Below are positions 1 to 6,062 of a DNA stretch of 9,698 nucleotides, piece after piece. The notes beneath the pieces are model-generated. The model saw only the letters and a program-made list of their open reading frames with translations. It ran no database searches and was not told where the DNA came from. The position numbers and the translations under genes were made by a program. The stretch comes from Propionibacterium sp. (lineage in GTDB: Bacteria; Actinomycetota; Actinomycetes; Actinomycetales; Actinomycetaceae). The stretch's first letter is position 1. Each line of letters begins with the position of its first letter. The DNA is taken from NCBI GenBank assembly GCA_030460725.1, contig JAKECL010000037.1, forward strand, positions 1 through 9,698. Reading direction: 5' to 3'.

Positions 1-1
1 T

Positions 2-1318
2 GCCCCCGCCGAGGACGACCCCACATGGAAGCGACGCGTCGCCCTGTTCCTCACGGGCCAGACCATCTCCCTGTTCGGTTCCAGCATCGTCCAGTACGCC
101 GTCATGTGGTACCTCACGCTCCAGACGAAGTCGGGCACGGTCCTGATGGCCTACGCCCTCTTCGCCTTCCTGCCCCAGGCACTGGTCTCCCTGTTCGGGG
201 GCACCCTGGCGGACCGGATCAACCGCAAGGTGCTGATCATCACCGCCGACGCCACCATCGCGGTGACCACCCTCGGTCTCGCCCTGGCCATGAGTGCTGG
301 ACACACCAACCTGTGGCTGATCTACGCGGCGGTGGCCGTGCGATCGGTGGGCGCGGGCTTCCAGACCCCTGCGGTGGCTGCGGTGATCCCCCAGCTCACC
401 CCCCAGGCCCAACTGATGCGCGTCAATGGGATCAACACCACGATCCAGTCGGCCATGGCACTTCTGGCCCCGGCGGCAGCCGGAGCGGTGTTCGCGGTGG
501 GGGGGATCGTGCCCACCTTCTTCGTTGACGTCGCCACCGCGGCGCTGGGGATCCTGGTCCTCGCCTTCATCCCGGTCCCCACCGTGCGCAGCGGGGCTGA
601 GGCTGCGACCTCCTACCTCTCCGACCTGGTCGAGGGGGTGCGCTACACCTTTGCCAACCGGGTGGTGCGCTGGCTGATGACCGTCTACGCGATCATCTTC
701 GTGCTCACCGTCGCGCCCTCGTTCCTCACCCCGCTGATGATCACCCGCAGCTTCGGGGACGACGTCTGGATGCTCACCGCCCTGGAGATCGCATTCTCCG
801 TGGGCATGACGGCGGCCGGTGTCGCGGTGTCGGTGTGGTTCACGCGGCGTTCGCGCGAGCACATGATCCTGGTGGCGTGCATCTGCTTCGGGTTGCTGTC
901 CATCGCGCTGGGACTGTCGACGAACCTGTGGGTCTTCTACGCCTTCATGTTCCTCACGGGTGTGGCGGTGCCCTTCTTCTCCACCCCCTCCATGACGTTG
1001 TTGCAGGAGAAGGTGGCTCCGGAGTACATGGGGCGGGTCTTCAGCTTCGTCTCCATCGTCTTCGCCGTGGCAATGCCTGTGGGGATGCTGGTCTTCGGAC
1101 CGCTTGCGGACCGTGTGAGCGTGCAGGCCCTGCTGGTCTGCGCCGGGATCATCACCCTGGGGGTCGTCGCCGTCTCCTTTGCGATCCCTGACGGGCGCAG
1201 GGCACTGGCAGACGGGCGTGCCTACCGCCAGATGAAGCGTGGGGAGCCCGGTGCGGGGACGGACTCTGACTTCGGTTCGCAGGATGGCCCTGCCCAGGAG
1301 CCGCAGCCGGGCATGTGA
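2..1318 (+). CDS. MFS transporter, drug-efflux type (5' end outside window)
   Basis: A proton-driven major facilitator superfamily exporter in the cytoplasmic membrane, most like the MFS_3 / macrolide-efflux / EntS-like group. The frame is open from base 2 (438 visible residues), and the visible N-terminus (WKRRVALFLTGQTISLFGSS, then a first membrane helix) is typical of this family, so only a few residues plus the start codon are missing. An ATG at 104 lies inside helix 1 and is not the true start. The TM2-TM3 loop has the MFS motif A (GGTLADRINRK, about residues 64-74), and a related GPLADRV occurs in the TM8-TM9 loop. Roughly 11-12 hydrophobic helices alternate along the chain. The last ~45 residues are a hydrophilic cytoplasmic tail rich in Gly, Asp and Gln. 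The substrate cannot be read from sequence. The gene converges on mutY with a 45-bp gap. The family is confident; the efflux role is inference. Confidence 0.9.
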   Translation, partial: APAEDDPTWKRRVALFLTGQTISLFGSSIVQYAVMWYLTLQTKSGTVLMAYALFAFLPQALVSLFGGTLADRINRKVLIITADATIAVTTLGLALAMSAGHTNLWLIYAAVAVRSVGAGFQTPAVAAVIPQLTPQAQLMRVNGINTTIQSAMALLAPAAAGAVFAVGGIVPTFFVDVATAALGILVLAFIPVPTVRSGAEAATSYLSDLVEGVRYTFANRVVRWLMTVYAIIFVLTVAPSFLTPLMITRSFGDDVWMLTALEIAFSVGMTAAGVAVSVWFTRRSREHMILVACICFGLLSIALGLSTNLWVFYAFMFLTGVAVPFFSTPSMTLLQEKVAPEYMGRVFSFVSIVFAVAMPVGMLVFGPLADRVSVQALLVCAGIITLGVVAVSFAIPDGRRALADGRAYRQMKRGEPGAGTDSDFGSQDGPAQEPQPGM

Positions 1319-1320
1319 GG

Positions 1321-1353
1321 GGTCCTGTCCCTGCCAGCTGGTGGGGTCGGACC
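1321..1353. terminator. Hairpin between convergent MFS gene and mutY
   Basis: GGTCC at 1321-1325 pairs with GGACC at 1349-1353. Inside it, CCC at 1329-1331 can pair with GGG at 1344-1346, topped by the palindrome CCAGCTGG (1334-1341). There is no U-tract on either strand. It fills most of the 45-bp gap between two convergent stop codons, where a shared bidirectional terminator would be expected. This is a structural reading only. Confidence 0.4.
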
Positions 1354-1363
1354 GGGATCGCGA

Positions 1364-2248
1364 TCAGCTGGGAAGCTCCAGGACCGTGCCCTCGTCGCGT
1401 TCCACCACCAGGCCATCCGCGACGAGCCCCACGAGGACGCGACCGGCTTGTTCTGAATCGCTTCCGGGCAGGGTCGCGACCCGGAGCGCCTGTTCGCGAG
1501 TGGTCTGTCTCCCGTGCGTGTGGGAGTCCCGCAGGAGAGCCATGACCCGCCCTCGTGCCTGTCGGTCGGTGCCCGCCCAGGACTGTCCGCGCGGTCGGAC
1601 AGAGGCAGCGGGGCGCCCCTCCGTCAGCCAGCGGCAGCCCTGCGCCAGGGGACACTCCCCGCACCTAGGCGCGCGCTGGGTGCACACCAGTGCCCCCAGC
1701 TCCATCAGCGCGACGTTCCACTCGGCCGCAGCCTCCCCGGTCTGGGGAAGCAGGGACTCCGCCCTTCCACGTTCGGTGCGCGAGGGGGCTGACGAGGGCG
1801 CGAACTCGGTGCCGTCACACGCGCGTGCCAGGACTCGACGGACATTGGTGTCCAGGACCGGGACGCGTCGGTGGTAGGCGAAGGAGGCAACGGCACTGGC
1901 CGTGTAGGGCCCGACGCCCGGCAGGGCGAGAAGCTCCTCCAGATCCGCGGGCACCTGGCCTCCCGGACGTGCGGCAATGGCGCGTGCGCACTGCTGGAGA
2001 CGCAGCGCGCGGGAGGGGTAGCCGAGGTGGTCCCAGGCCACCAGGACCTCGGCGGGACTCGCGGCGCCCAAAGCAGCCGGGGTGGGCCACCGCTCCATCC
2101 ACACCTGCCACACGGGCTGGACCCGGGGGATGGGAGTCTGTTGACTCATGACCTCGAACACCAGGGTCGCCCACGGCGAGACGCCCTCGTCACGCATGGG
2201 GAGGTCGCGGCGGTGATCCCGGAACCAGGGCAGAAGGGCGTCGAACAC
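1364..2248 (-). CDS. mutY: A/G-specific adenine glycosylase MutY
   Basis: A base-excision-repair enzyme that removes adenine mispaired with 8-oxoguanine. From the chosen GTG start (2248) it is 294 residues. Visible features are: the catalytic Glu32 in FEVMSQQTP; the helix-hairpin-helix LALPGVGPYTASAV (107-120); the catalytic Asp133 in VLDTNVRRVLAR; and a [4Fe-4S] loop C189-x6-C196-x2-C199-x5-C205. It ends about 90 residues after the cluster with no C-terminal NUDIX (8-oxoG-reading) domain, the usual short actinobacterial form. The reading frame continues upstream to an ATG at 2452, but that stretch would overlap the divergent TM2-domain gene and has no family similarity; GAGG lies 3 nt before the GTG. 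A Met at residue 18 (DLPMR) replaces the common Trp of DLPWR. The family is certain; the start is less so. Confidence 0.93.
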   Translation of the reverse strand: MFDALLPWFRDHRRDLPMRDEGVSPWATLVFEVMSQQTPIPRVQPVWQVWMERWPTPAALGAASPAEVLVAWDHLGYPSRALRLQQCARAIAARPGGQVPADLEELLALPGVGPYTASAVASFAYHRRVPVLDTNVRRVLARACDGTEFAPSSAPSRTERGRAESLLPQTGEAAAEWNVALMELGALVCTQRAPRCGECPLAQGCRWLTEGRPAASVRPRGQSWAGTDRQARGRVMALLRDSHTHGRQTTREQALRVATLPGSDSEQAGRVLVGLVADGLVVERDEGTVLELPS

Positions 2249-2300
2249 GCGCCTCAGGGTAGCGCCCGGGGGTCCACGGATGGCGGGTCGGGGTGGTGGG

Positions 2301-2311
2301 CGTGCCACGAT
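2301..2311 (+). promoter_or_regulatory. Possible extended -10 element for the TM2-domain gene
   Basis: The string CGTGCCACGAT, in the 122-bp gap between divergent mutY and the TM2-domain gene, resembles GTGCCACAAT found directly before dcd (2905-2914). Read as a TG-extended -10 box (CACGAT, 2306-2311), it would place transcription start near 2318, about 50 nt before the start codon. No clear -35 box is visible, so this is a weak call. Confidence 0.25.
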
Positions 2312-2359
2312 TGGTAGGCGGGAGATGCGCAGGGATGCTGCGGATGGGACACAGCAGCC

Positions 2360-2365
2360 AGGAGG
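2360..2365 (+). promoter_or_regulatory. Ribosome binding site fixing the TM2-gene start
   Basis: AGGAGG is a full Shine-Dalgarno match with 5 nt before the ATG at 2371. It is the reason to prefer this start over the in-frame ATG at 2293, which has no such site. Confidence 0.8.
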
Positions 2366-2370
2366 AGTCC

Positions 2371-2865
2371 ATGAGCAACGCAGACAGGCCCGGTGGGCAG
2401 GGCTCCGGCAGCGAGGGGCCCCCGGGGTCCTGGCAGCCTCATTCCCGTGCACAGTCCTGGGCGAGTTCGGCTGCGCCGGGTGCCTCGGAGTCGGGGTACG
2501 GCCGGCCCCCGCAGTACGGGCAGGCGCCGTATGGGCAGCCCCCGCAGTACGGGCAGCCCCCGCAGTACGGGCAGCCCCCGCAGTACGGGCAGGCCGCTCC
2601 AGGCGTCGCCCCGAAGAGCATGGCGGTCGCCATTGTGCTCGGGATCCTGCTGGGGACGTTCGGGGTGCACAACTTCTACCTCGGGTACGTGCAGAAGGGG
2701 GTCGTCCAACTCGCGCTCACCCTCCTCGGTGCAGCCACCTCCTGGCTCCTGATCGGGGGCGTGGTGGTGGTCGCCGTCTTCGTGTGGGTCGTGGTGGACA
2801 TCGTCCAGATCGCCACGCGCCAGGGCCGCTATGTCGTCGACGCCAACGGGCTGCCCCTGCAGTAG
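2371..2865 (+). CDS. TM2-domain membrane protein with PPQYGQ-repeat N-terminus
   Basis: A 164-residue protein of unknown function. The N-terminal ~80 residues are hydrophilic and low in complexity (Gly, Ser, Pro, Gln), with PPQYGQ units at residues 46-51, 57-62, 63-68 and 69-74 and a shorter APYGQ between the first two. A TM2 domain follows: one hydrophobic helix (about 84-96) running into the signature FGVHNFYLGYVQKGVVQLALT, then a second helix with the conserved Asp (VWVVVDIVQIA). The family fold is two membrane helices joined by a short turn. The Pro/Gln/Tyr-rich arm is common in actinobacterial TM2 proteins and probably lies in the cytoplasm, perhaps as a flexible interaction region. No biochemical role is established for bacterial TM2 proteins. 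It is divergent from mutY and 56 bp ahead of dcd. Family confident, function unknown. Confidence 0.9.
   Translation: MSNADRPGGQGSGSEGPPGSWQPHSRAQSWASSAAPGASESGYGRPPQYGQAPYGQPPQYGQPPQYGQPPQYGQAAPGVAPKSMAVAIVLGILLGTFGVHNFYLGYVQKGVVQLALTLLGAATSWLLIGGVVVVAVFVWVVVDIVQIATRQGRYVVDANGLPLQ
2506..2592 (+). repeat. In-frame 18-bp tandem repeats coding PPQYGQ
   Basis: Three perfect 18-bp units (CCCCCGCAGTACGGGCAG) run back to back at 2539-2592. They are preceded by one more identical unit at 2506-2523 and a diverged 15-bp unit at 2524-2538. All are in the reading frame of the TM2-domain protein, so gain or loss of a unit changes protein length by six residues without a frameshift. Near-zero synonymous divergence between units suggests recent slippage or homogenisation. 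Confidence 0.92.
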
Positions 2866-2908
2866 GGGTGCCACAGGGCTCGGACCCGCACGGGCCGACG
2901 CGTCGTGC

Positions 2909-2914
2909 CACAAT
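2909..2914 (+). promoter_or_regulatory. Possible -10 box giving a leaderless dcd transcript
   Basis: CACAAT, preceded by TG (TGCCACAAT), lies exactly 7 nt before the dcd ATG, while no Shine-Dalgarno sequence is present between 2895 and 2921. In actinobacteria this spacing is typical of leaderless mRNAs that begin at the start codon. The hexamer is only a 4-of-6 match to TATAAT and no good -35 is visible. Confidence 0.35.
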
Positions 2915-2921
2915 TGCGACC

Positions 2922-3515
2922 ATGCTGCTCAGTGATCGTGACATCCTCGCCGGGTTCGACTCCGGACGGATCCAGCTCGACCCCCTGGACCGAGACCTGG
3001 TCCAGCCCGCCAGCATCGACGTGCGACTGGACAGGCTCTTCCGTCTCTTCGACAACCATCGCTACTCCGTCATCGACCCAGCCGCAGACCAGTCCGATCT
3101 GACCCACATGGTGGATGTCGGTCCGGAGGAGCCCTTCGTGCTGCATCCCGGCGAGTTCGTCCTGGGTGCCACCTTCGAGCGCGTCACGCTGGGGGAGGAC
3201 ATCGCCGCACGGCTGGAGGGCAAGTCATCCCTGGGGCGGCTCGGGTTGCTCACGCACTCCACTGCGGGCTTCATCGATCCAGGTTTCTCCGGGCACGTCA
3301 CCCTGGAGCTCTCCAACACTGCGACCATGCCGATCCTGCTGTACCCGGGCATGAAGGTCGGGCAGCTCTGCTTCTTCGACCTGTCGACCCCCGCGCTCCA
3401 TCCCTACGGCACGGACGGGGTGGGGTCCCACTACCAGGGGCAACGGGGTCCCACACCGTCACGCAGCCACCTGCGATTCTCCCGTGTGCGCATCGAACGG
3501 CCCGAGGATGACTGA
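2922..3515 (+). CDS. dcd: dCTP deaminase, probably bifunctional dCTP deaminase/dUTPase
   Basis: A cytosolic homotrimeric enzyme of pyrimidine deoxynucleotide synthesis that converts dCTP to dUTP and, in the bifunctional form, on to dUMP for thymidylate synthesis. It has 197 residues, close to the family's ~190. Visible motifs are GKSSLGRLG (100-108), HSTAGFIDPGF (112-122), the catalytic Glu129 in VTLELSN, and the nucleotide-lid motif YQGQRGPTPSRS (171-182). The HSTAGFIDPGF string matches the bifunctional mycobacterial enzyme. The E. coli monofunctional enzyme has HVTAHRIDPGW there, so dUTPase activity is inferred from that difference. The ATG at 2922 aligns with the conserved MLLSDRDI start. 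The same frame is open far upstream, but that part crosses the TM2 gene and is not coding. The stop overlaps the next start by 8 bp. Confidence 0.95.
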   Translation: MLLSDRDILAGFDSGRIQLDPLDRDLVQPASIDVRLDRLFRLFDNHRYSVIDPAADQSDLTHMVDVGPEEPFVLHPGEFVLGATFERVTLGEDIAARLEGKSSLGRLGLLTHSTAGFIDPGFSGHVTLELSNTATMPILLYPGMKVGQLCFFDLSTPALHPYGTDGVGSHYQGQRGPTPSRSHLRFSRVRIERPEDD

Positions 3516-4734
3516 GGACCCTCGCGCGCCCCAGATGCCACGGCGGCGTTCCGTCAAGGACAAGTTCGCCCAGGTTCCGCCGCCACGGGGAAGTGCCCCC
3601 TCCAACCCGCTGACCGAGACCACCACCACGGCCATCGGTGGCCTCGACATGCTGAGTTCGGCATACCGGGTCGCGCAGGGAGGACAGGTGGTGCACGACC
3701 AGATGGCCGCCCCATTGGCTGCCCCCCTCCAGCGACTGGAGGCAGCACATGTCATCGATCTCGAATGGGCCCGATCCCATCATCTGTTGCTGCTCTCCGT
3801 CGAGGTGGACGCCGATGAGCTGGAGGCGCTGGCCGTGTCCGTGTGGGAGGACGCTGGCTGGGCCGGTCCCGGGATGCTCAGACTCGGTGGCGTCGCCGCA
3901 CTCCAGGGCCCGTGGCAGGTGGACGCGAGGATCCGACACGAGCTGGGCACTGCCGCGGACCTCGCCCAGGCCTGGGTGCTGGTGTGTCCTCCCACCCGCG
4001 GCCCCGCTCCGACCGCGGAGCTCATGGAACGCGATGAATGGGCCCGTGCCTTCCCCTCAGGGATGCCTTCAGGAGTGGAGTACAGGGCGCTGCTGGGTCT
4101 GCGACGCATGGCGCGACGTCTGGCGGGCGCACTGCTCATCGCAGGCTCCGGGCACGTCATCACCCCGGACCCCGACTCGGCAGTGAACCTGACGGTCTAC
4201 TCGCCGCGCTGGGTCCTCCCCGATGATCTGCTCGGTGTCCTCAGACCCGATTTTCCCACGATCGTGGACTCCCGCGATCTGGGTCAGACGGAGCCCAGTC
4301 GTCCGACGCGGCGCGAGGTCCATCGGATATCAGCACTGGTGGACGGCCGGGTCGACCTGCCCGAGGAGGTCCAGCGCTCCATCGAGGAGTCCAGGCGCAG
4401 AGCTGCGTCCCAACCCCAGGTCGTCGATGGCTACGCGTTGGTGGCACCTGTGGGCAACCGCTCCCAGATGCTCCTCGAGGTTCGCCAGGTCGCCATCGTC
4501 CCCCAGGCTCTCCGCTGGGAGGCCTGGAGCAATGGTGGGGTTGTGGAGTACCGACTGCGCTGGTTGCCGGCCGGGGGGCCCGCTGTGCTCGATGCCCCTC
4601 TGACCAGGACCGCGCGGCTGGAGCGGCTGCGCTCAGCCACAGGCATCGAGGAGGCCGCGGGACTCGTGTTCTCCGTGGTGGGTGGTTCTGTGCTGGACGA
4701 GGACGGGTTCCTCGTCGCCCTCGACAACTCCTGA
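3508..4734 (+). CDS. Conserved-looking soluble protein of unknown function
   Basis: A 408-residue protein that I do not recognise. It begins at an ATG that shares ATGACTGA with the dcd stop (8-bp overlap), with GAGG directly before the ATG, so it is probably translated by coupling to dcd. There is no signal peptide or membrane helix. The N-terminus (1-40) is basic and Pro-rich (MPRRRSVKDKFAQVPPPRGS). Residues 75-160 look like an alpha/beta unit with a hydrophobic strand HHLLLLSVEV and many acidic residues. Residues 190-215 form a basic helix (EYRALLGLRRMARRLAGALL). Residues 285-300 are a charged helix. The last ~100 residues look beta-rich (MLLEVRQVAIVPQALRWEAW). No nucleotide-binding, metal-binding or catalytic motif stands out, and only one Cys (160) is present. 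Codon use matches the neighbours, so it is a real gene; function is open. Confidence 0.85.
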   Translation: MTEDPRAPQMPRRRSVKDKFAQVPPPRGSAPSNPLTETTTTAIGGLDMLSSAYRVAQGGQVVHDQMAAPLAAPLQRLEAAHVIDLEWARSHHLLLLSVEVDADELEALAVSVWEDAGWAGPGMLRLGGVAALQGPWQVDARIRHELGTAADLAQAWVLVCPPTRGPAPTAELMERDEWARAFPSGMPSGVEYRALLGLRRMARRLAGALLIAGSGHVITPDPDSAVNLTVYSPRWVLPDDLLGVLRPDFPTIVDSRDLGQTEPSRPTRREVHRISALVDGRVDLPEEVQRSIEESRRRAASQPQVVDGYALVAPVGNRSQMLLEVRQVAIVPQALRWEAWSNGGVVEYRLRWLPAGGPAVLDAPLTRTARLERLRSATGIEEAAGLVFSVVGGSVLDEDGFLVALDNS

Positions 4735-5024
4735 CTGCCAGACCCGCGGGGAGCCGGACCGCATCGAGCCCGTCATCCGTCGCCCGCCCCTTGGCCCCGG
4801 GATCCGCCCGCAGATCGACCGCATCGACGAGGGCGGACTTCGGCGGGAAACGGGACGGACTTCGCCAGGAATCAGGGCGGACTTCGGCGGGAAGCGTGGG
4901 TGTGGAGCTTTCGCCCAGGGAGGAAAACGGGCTCTGCCGAGGGTGTGCACGGGGCCCGTCCAGCCAGTTCCCAGCTCGGGGACCTTGGATCGTGGCAGAG
5001 CCTGCCGAGAGGAGACGAGACGAG
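4735..5024. other. 290-bp non-coding spacer with 22-bp repeats
   Basis: This gap separates two genes of unknown function. It holds GACCGCATCGA twice (near 4757 and 4818), the three 22-bp-period repeats listed separately, and a short perfect hairpin GGCAG-AGC-CTGCC (4994-5006) directly before the ribosome binding site of the next gene. Frames open across it on both strands have no recognisable product. No convincing terminator with a U-tract and no clear sigma-A promoter were found. Confidence 0.6.
4831..4897. repeat. Three direct repeats with exact 22-bp period
   Basis: The core GGACTTCG begins at 4835, 4857 and 4879. Copies 1 and 3 share GGGCGGACTTCGGCGGGAA; the middle copy is diverged (CGGACTTCGCCAGGAA). 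Spacing is exactly 22 bp, two helical turns. They lie about 130-190 bp before the membrane protein start. They could be a regulator-binding array or a small minisatellite; the sequence does not decide. Confidence 0.75.
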
Positions 5025-5819
5025 ATGGCTGCCGACGACAAGATCCCCGAGGTCACCTTGGTCTTCGAGGACGGACACCGGGAAGGTCCCAGCTTCACCC
5101 AGCGCGCACACGGGAGGTCGGGTTCGGACCTGCATGACGGGAGTGGTCGGGACCGCGCGCCCATGGGCCGTCGACCCTCGGGCAACGCCCTTCCCGTCCC
5201 GCCCGTTCCGGTGGGGATCCTCGGCGCGTTCCTCGGAGCTTCTGCGCTGGTGGGGATCGTCACGACGAGCCTGGTGCCGTCCACGCTCCCTGCGGGAGTC
5301 GCCTCAGCCACCACCTTCGGAACCGCGGTGCTTCCCACCGTGTTCTCCGGAGTGGCCACCGCGGTCTTCGGGCCGCTGGGAATGACCCTGCTGCTCGTGG
5401 CCGCCCTGGTGTCCATGGGTCGCGCGGGACGCAGCATGGCCTCCCGACGGCTCCCACTCCTCATGGTCATGGGCACGGCATGGATTGCGACCGGACTGGT
5501 GTCCACCGTGACGGCGGCGGCAGCTGCGTTCCTGGTCAGTGCTGTCGCGGCTGTCGCCGCTGCGGGGGCGGGCATGACGATGATGGTTCCGCCCCGTTGG
5601 CGTGTGGCAGCGGTGGTGGCCGCGGTGCTCCTGACAGGGGCGGTCGCCTCCAGCCTGGTCTACACAGGACTCGCCGGAGTCATCGGTGCCCTGGTGTCGG
5701 CAGTGGTCGGCCTCAGTGGCGCCTGGTTGGGTGCGGCCATCTGGAACAGGCGTTGGGCACCAGTGATGGACGCCCGCGAACGCGACCTGGAGGCTGTACG
5801 CAGGTCTGCGGGCTTCTGA
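5025..5819 (+). CDS. Multi-spanning membrane protein of unknown function
   Basis: A 264-residue protein. The ATG at 5025 is preceded by GAGAGGAG (5007-5014). Residues 1-57 are hydrophilic and charged (MAADDKIPEVTLVFEDGHRE and a Gly/Ser/Arg stretch), with no signal peptide, so this arm is probably cytoplasmic. The rest is about six hydrophobic helices: roughly 61-84, 90-130 (two closely spaced), 143-165, 168-188, 193-213 and 216-240. These are rich in Ala, Val and Gly, and a charged tail follows (DARERDLEAVRR). Polar or charged residues inside the helices are few, which argues against a classical ion-coupled transporter, and no channel, permease or enzyme motif was recognised. It seems transcriptionally isolated, with 290 bp before it and the sulfur operon promoter 118 bp after it. 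Real gene; family not recognised. Confidence 0.82.
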   Translation: MAADDKIPEVTLVFEDGHREGPSFTQRAHGRSGSDLHDGSGRDRAPMGRRPSGNALPVPPVPVGILGAFLGASALVGIVTTSLVPSTLPAGVASATTFGTAVLPTVFSGVATAVFGPLGMTLLLVAALVSMGRAGRSMASRRLPLLMVMGTAWIATGLVSTVTAAAAAFLVSAVAAVAAAGAGMTMMVPPRWRVAAVVAAVLLTGAVASSLVYTGLAGVIGALVSAVVGLSGAWLGAAIWNRRWAPVMDARERDLEAVRRSAGF

Positions 5820-5840
5820 GCCTGGAGGGACCCACCCGCG

Positions 5841-5877
5841 CCCGACTTTGGGCCCTTGCTCACCCATCCGGGTCGGG
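5841..5877 (+). terminator. Possible terminator hairpin after the membrane protein gene
   Basis: CCCGAC (5841-5846) can pair with GTCGGG (5872-5877) around a long loop; alternatively ACCC (5862-5865) pairs with GGGT (5870-5873) around ATCC. It lies 22 bp after the stop codon and before the next promoter, where termination is expected. No U-tract is present and the two foldings exclude each other, so support is weak. Confidence 0.25.
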
Positions 5878-5936
5878 AGAGTCCCAGGTGGTTCCCTCGT
5901 GCCTCCGGTGTGGGACGCCACGCGCTCGGGCAGGGG

Positions 5937-5965
5937 CTGGACTTTGATACCCCCCGGGGTATAGT
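5937..5965 (+). promoter_or_regulatory. Promoter of the reactive-sulfur operon
   Basis: The -10 box TATAGT (5960-5965) is the best sigma-A-like hexamer in the window. A 17-bp spacer leads back to CTGGAC (5937-5942), a partial -35. Transcription is predicted to start at about 5972-5973, on or next to an ATG. The spacer and -10 box are occupied by the inverted-repeat operator, so repressor binding should exclude RNA polymerase. Confidence 0.7.
5947..5962. promoter_or_regulatory. CsoR/CstR-type operator (inverted repeat)
   Basis: ATACCCC-CC-GGGGTAT has perfect 7-bp arms around a 2-bp centre. CsoR-family operators have this build: A/T-flanked runs of C then G (TACCC...GGGTA type). It covers the spacer and the first three bases of the -10 box. 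The CsoR-family gene two genes downstream in the same operon is the obvious ligand, so autoregulation is inferred. I saw no second copy in the window. Confidence 0.8.
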
Positions 5966-5972
5966 TCCCTCC

Positions 5973-6062
5973 ATGGGAATGACGACGAGCCACACTCACA
6001 GCCCCCTCGCACTCGCTGCGCGCAGCGAGCACCCCGCCCGACCGGGGGGAGATCCCCGATGA
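5973..6062 (+). CDS. Putative leaderless 29-residue leader peptide
   Basis: An ATG lies 7 nt after the -10 box, at the predicted transcription start, so it would be read as a leaderless mRNA. It opens a 29-codon frame (MGMTTSHTHSP... to ...GGDPR) whose TGA shares ATGA with the start of the reductase gene, the usual layout for translational coupling. It has no Cys, no run of a single amino acid and no membrane segment, so a regulatory or ribosome-delivering role is more likely than a protein function. It contains the 18-bp palindrome at 6012-6029. The alternative is that it is an untranslated leader and the frame is chance. I favour translation because start position and stop overlap both fit. 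Confidence 0.5.
   Translation: MGMTTSHTHSPLALAARSEHPARPGGDPR
6012..6029. repeat. Perfect 18-bp palindrome within the operon leader
   Basis: CTCGCTGCGCGCAGCGAG is identical to its reverse complement. In RNA it would fold as a 7-bp GC-rich stem with a 4-nt loop, between the leader-peptide start and the reductase ribosome binding site. It could pause polymerase, protect the mRNA or be a second protein site. Confidence 0.75.
6043..6058 (+). promoter_or_regulatory. Ribosome binding site inside a small hairpin
   Basis: The purine run GGGGGGAG (6044-6051) is the likely ribosome binding site for the reductase ATG at 6059. CGGGG (6043-6047) can pair with CCCCG (6054-6058) around GGAGAT, so the site can be partly hidden, with the stem ending directly before the ATG. 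Ribosomes finishing the leader peptide would melt it, which fits translational coupling. Confidence 0.45.

Noticed and set aside
2249..2452. N-terminal extension of MutY to the upstream ATG
   Set aside because: The extra 68 residues have no MutY similarity and would overlap the divergent TM2-domain gene start and its promoter region.
2506..2592. CRISPR-like array
   Set aside because: Units are contiguous, have no spacers and code in frame for PPQYGQ.
2280..2921. Long N-terminal extension of Dcd
   Set aside because: This open frame lies inside the TM2-domain gene in another frame. Dcd homologs start at the MLLSDRDI position.
4831..4897. CRISPR array
   Set aside because: Only three copies, nearly no unique spacers between them and no cas genes in the window.
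4241..5575. A 444-codon open frame on the minus strand crossing two plus-strand genes and the spacer between them
   Set aside because: Composition is dominated by Arg, Pro, Ala and Ser with no domain; it overlaps genes with clear starts and ribosome binding sites. Long antisense open frames are expected at this GC content.
5944..5949. TTGATA as the -35 box of the sulfur operon
   Set aside because: It is only 10 bp from TATAGT, far too close. CTGGAC at 5937-5942, with 17 bp spacing, fits better.
5856..5972. Longer 68-codon version of the leader frame starting upstream of the promoter
   Set aside because: It would begin before the -10 box and operator, so it cannot be made from the predicted transcript. 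It also has no ribosome binding site.
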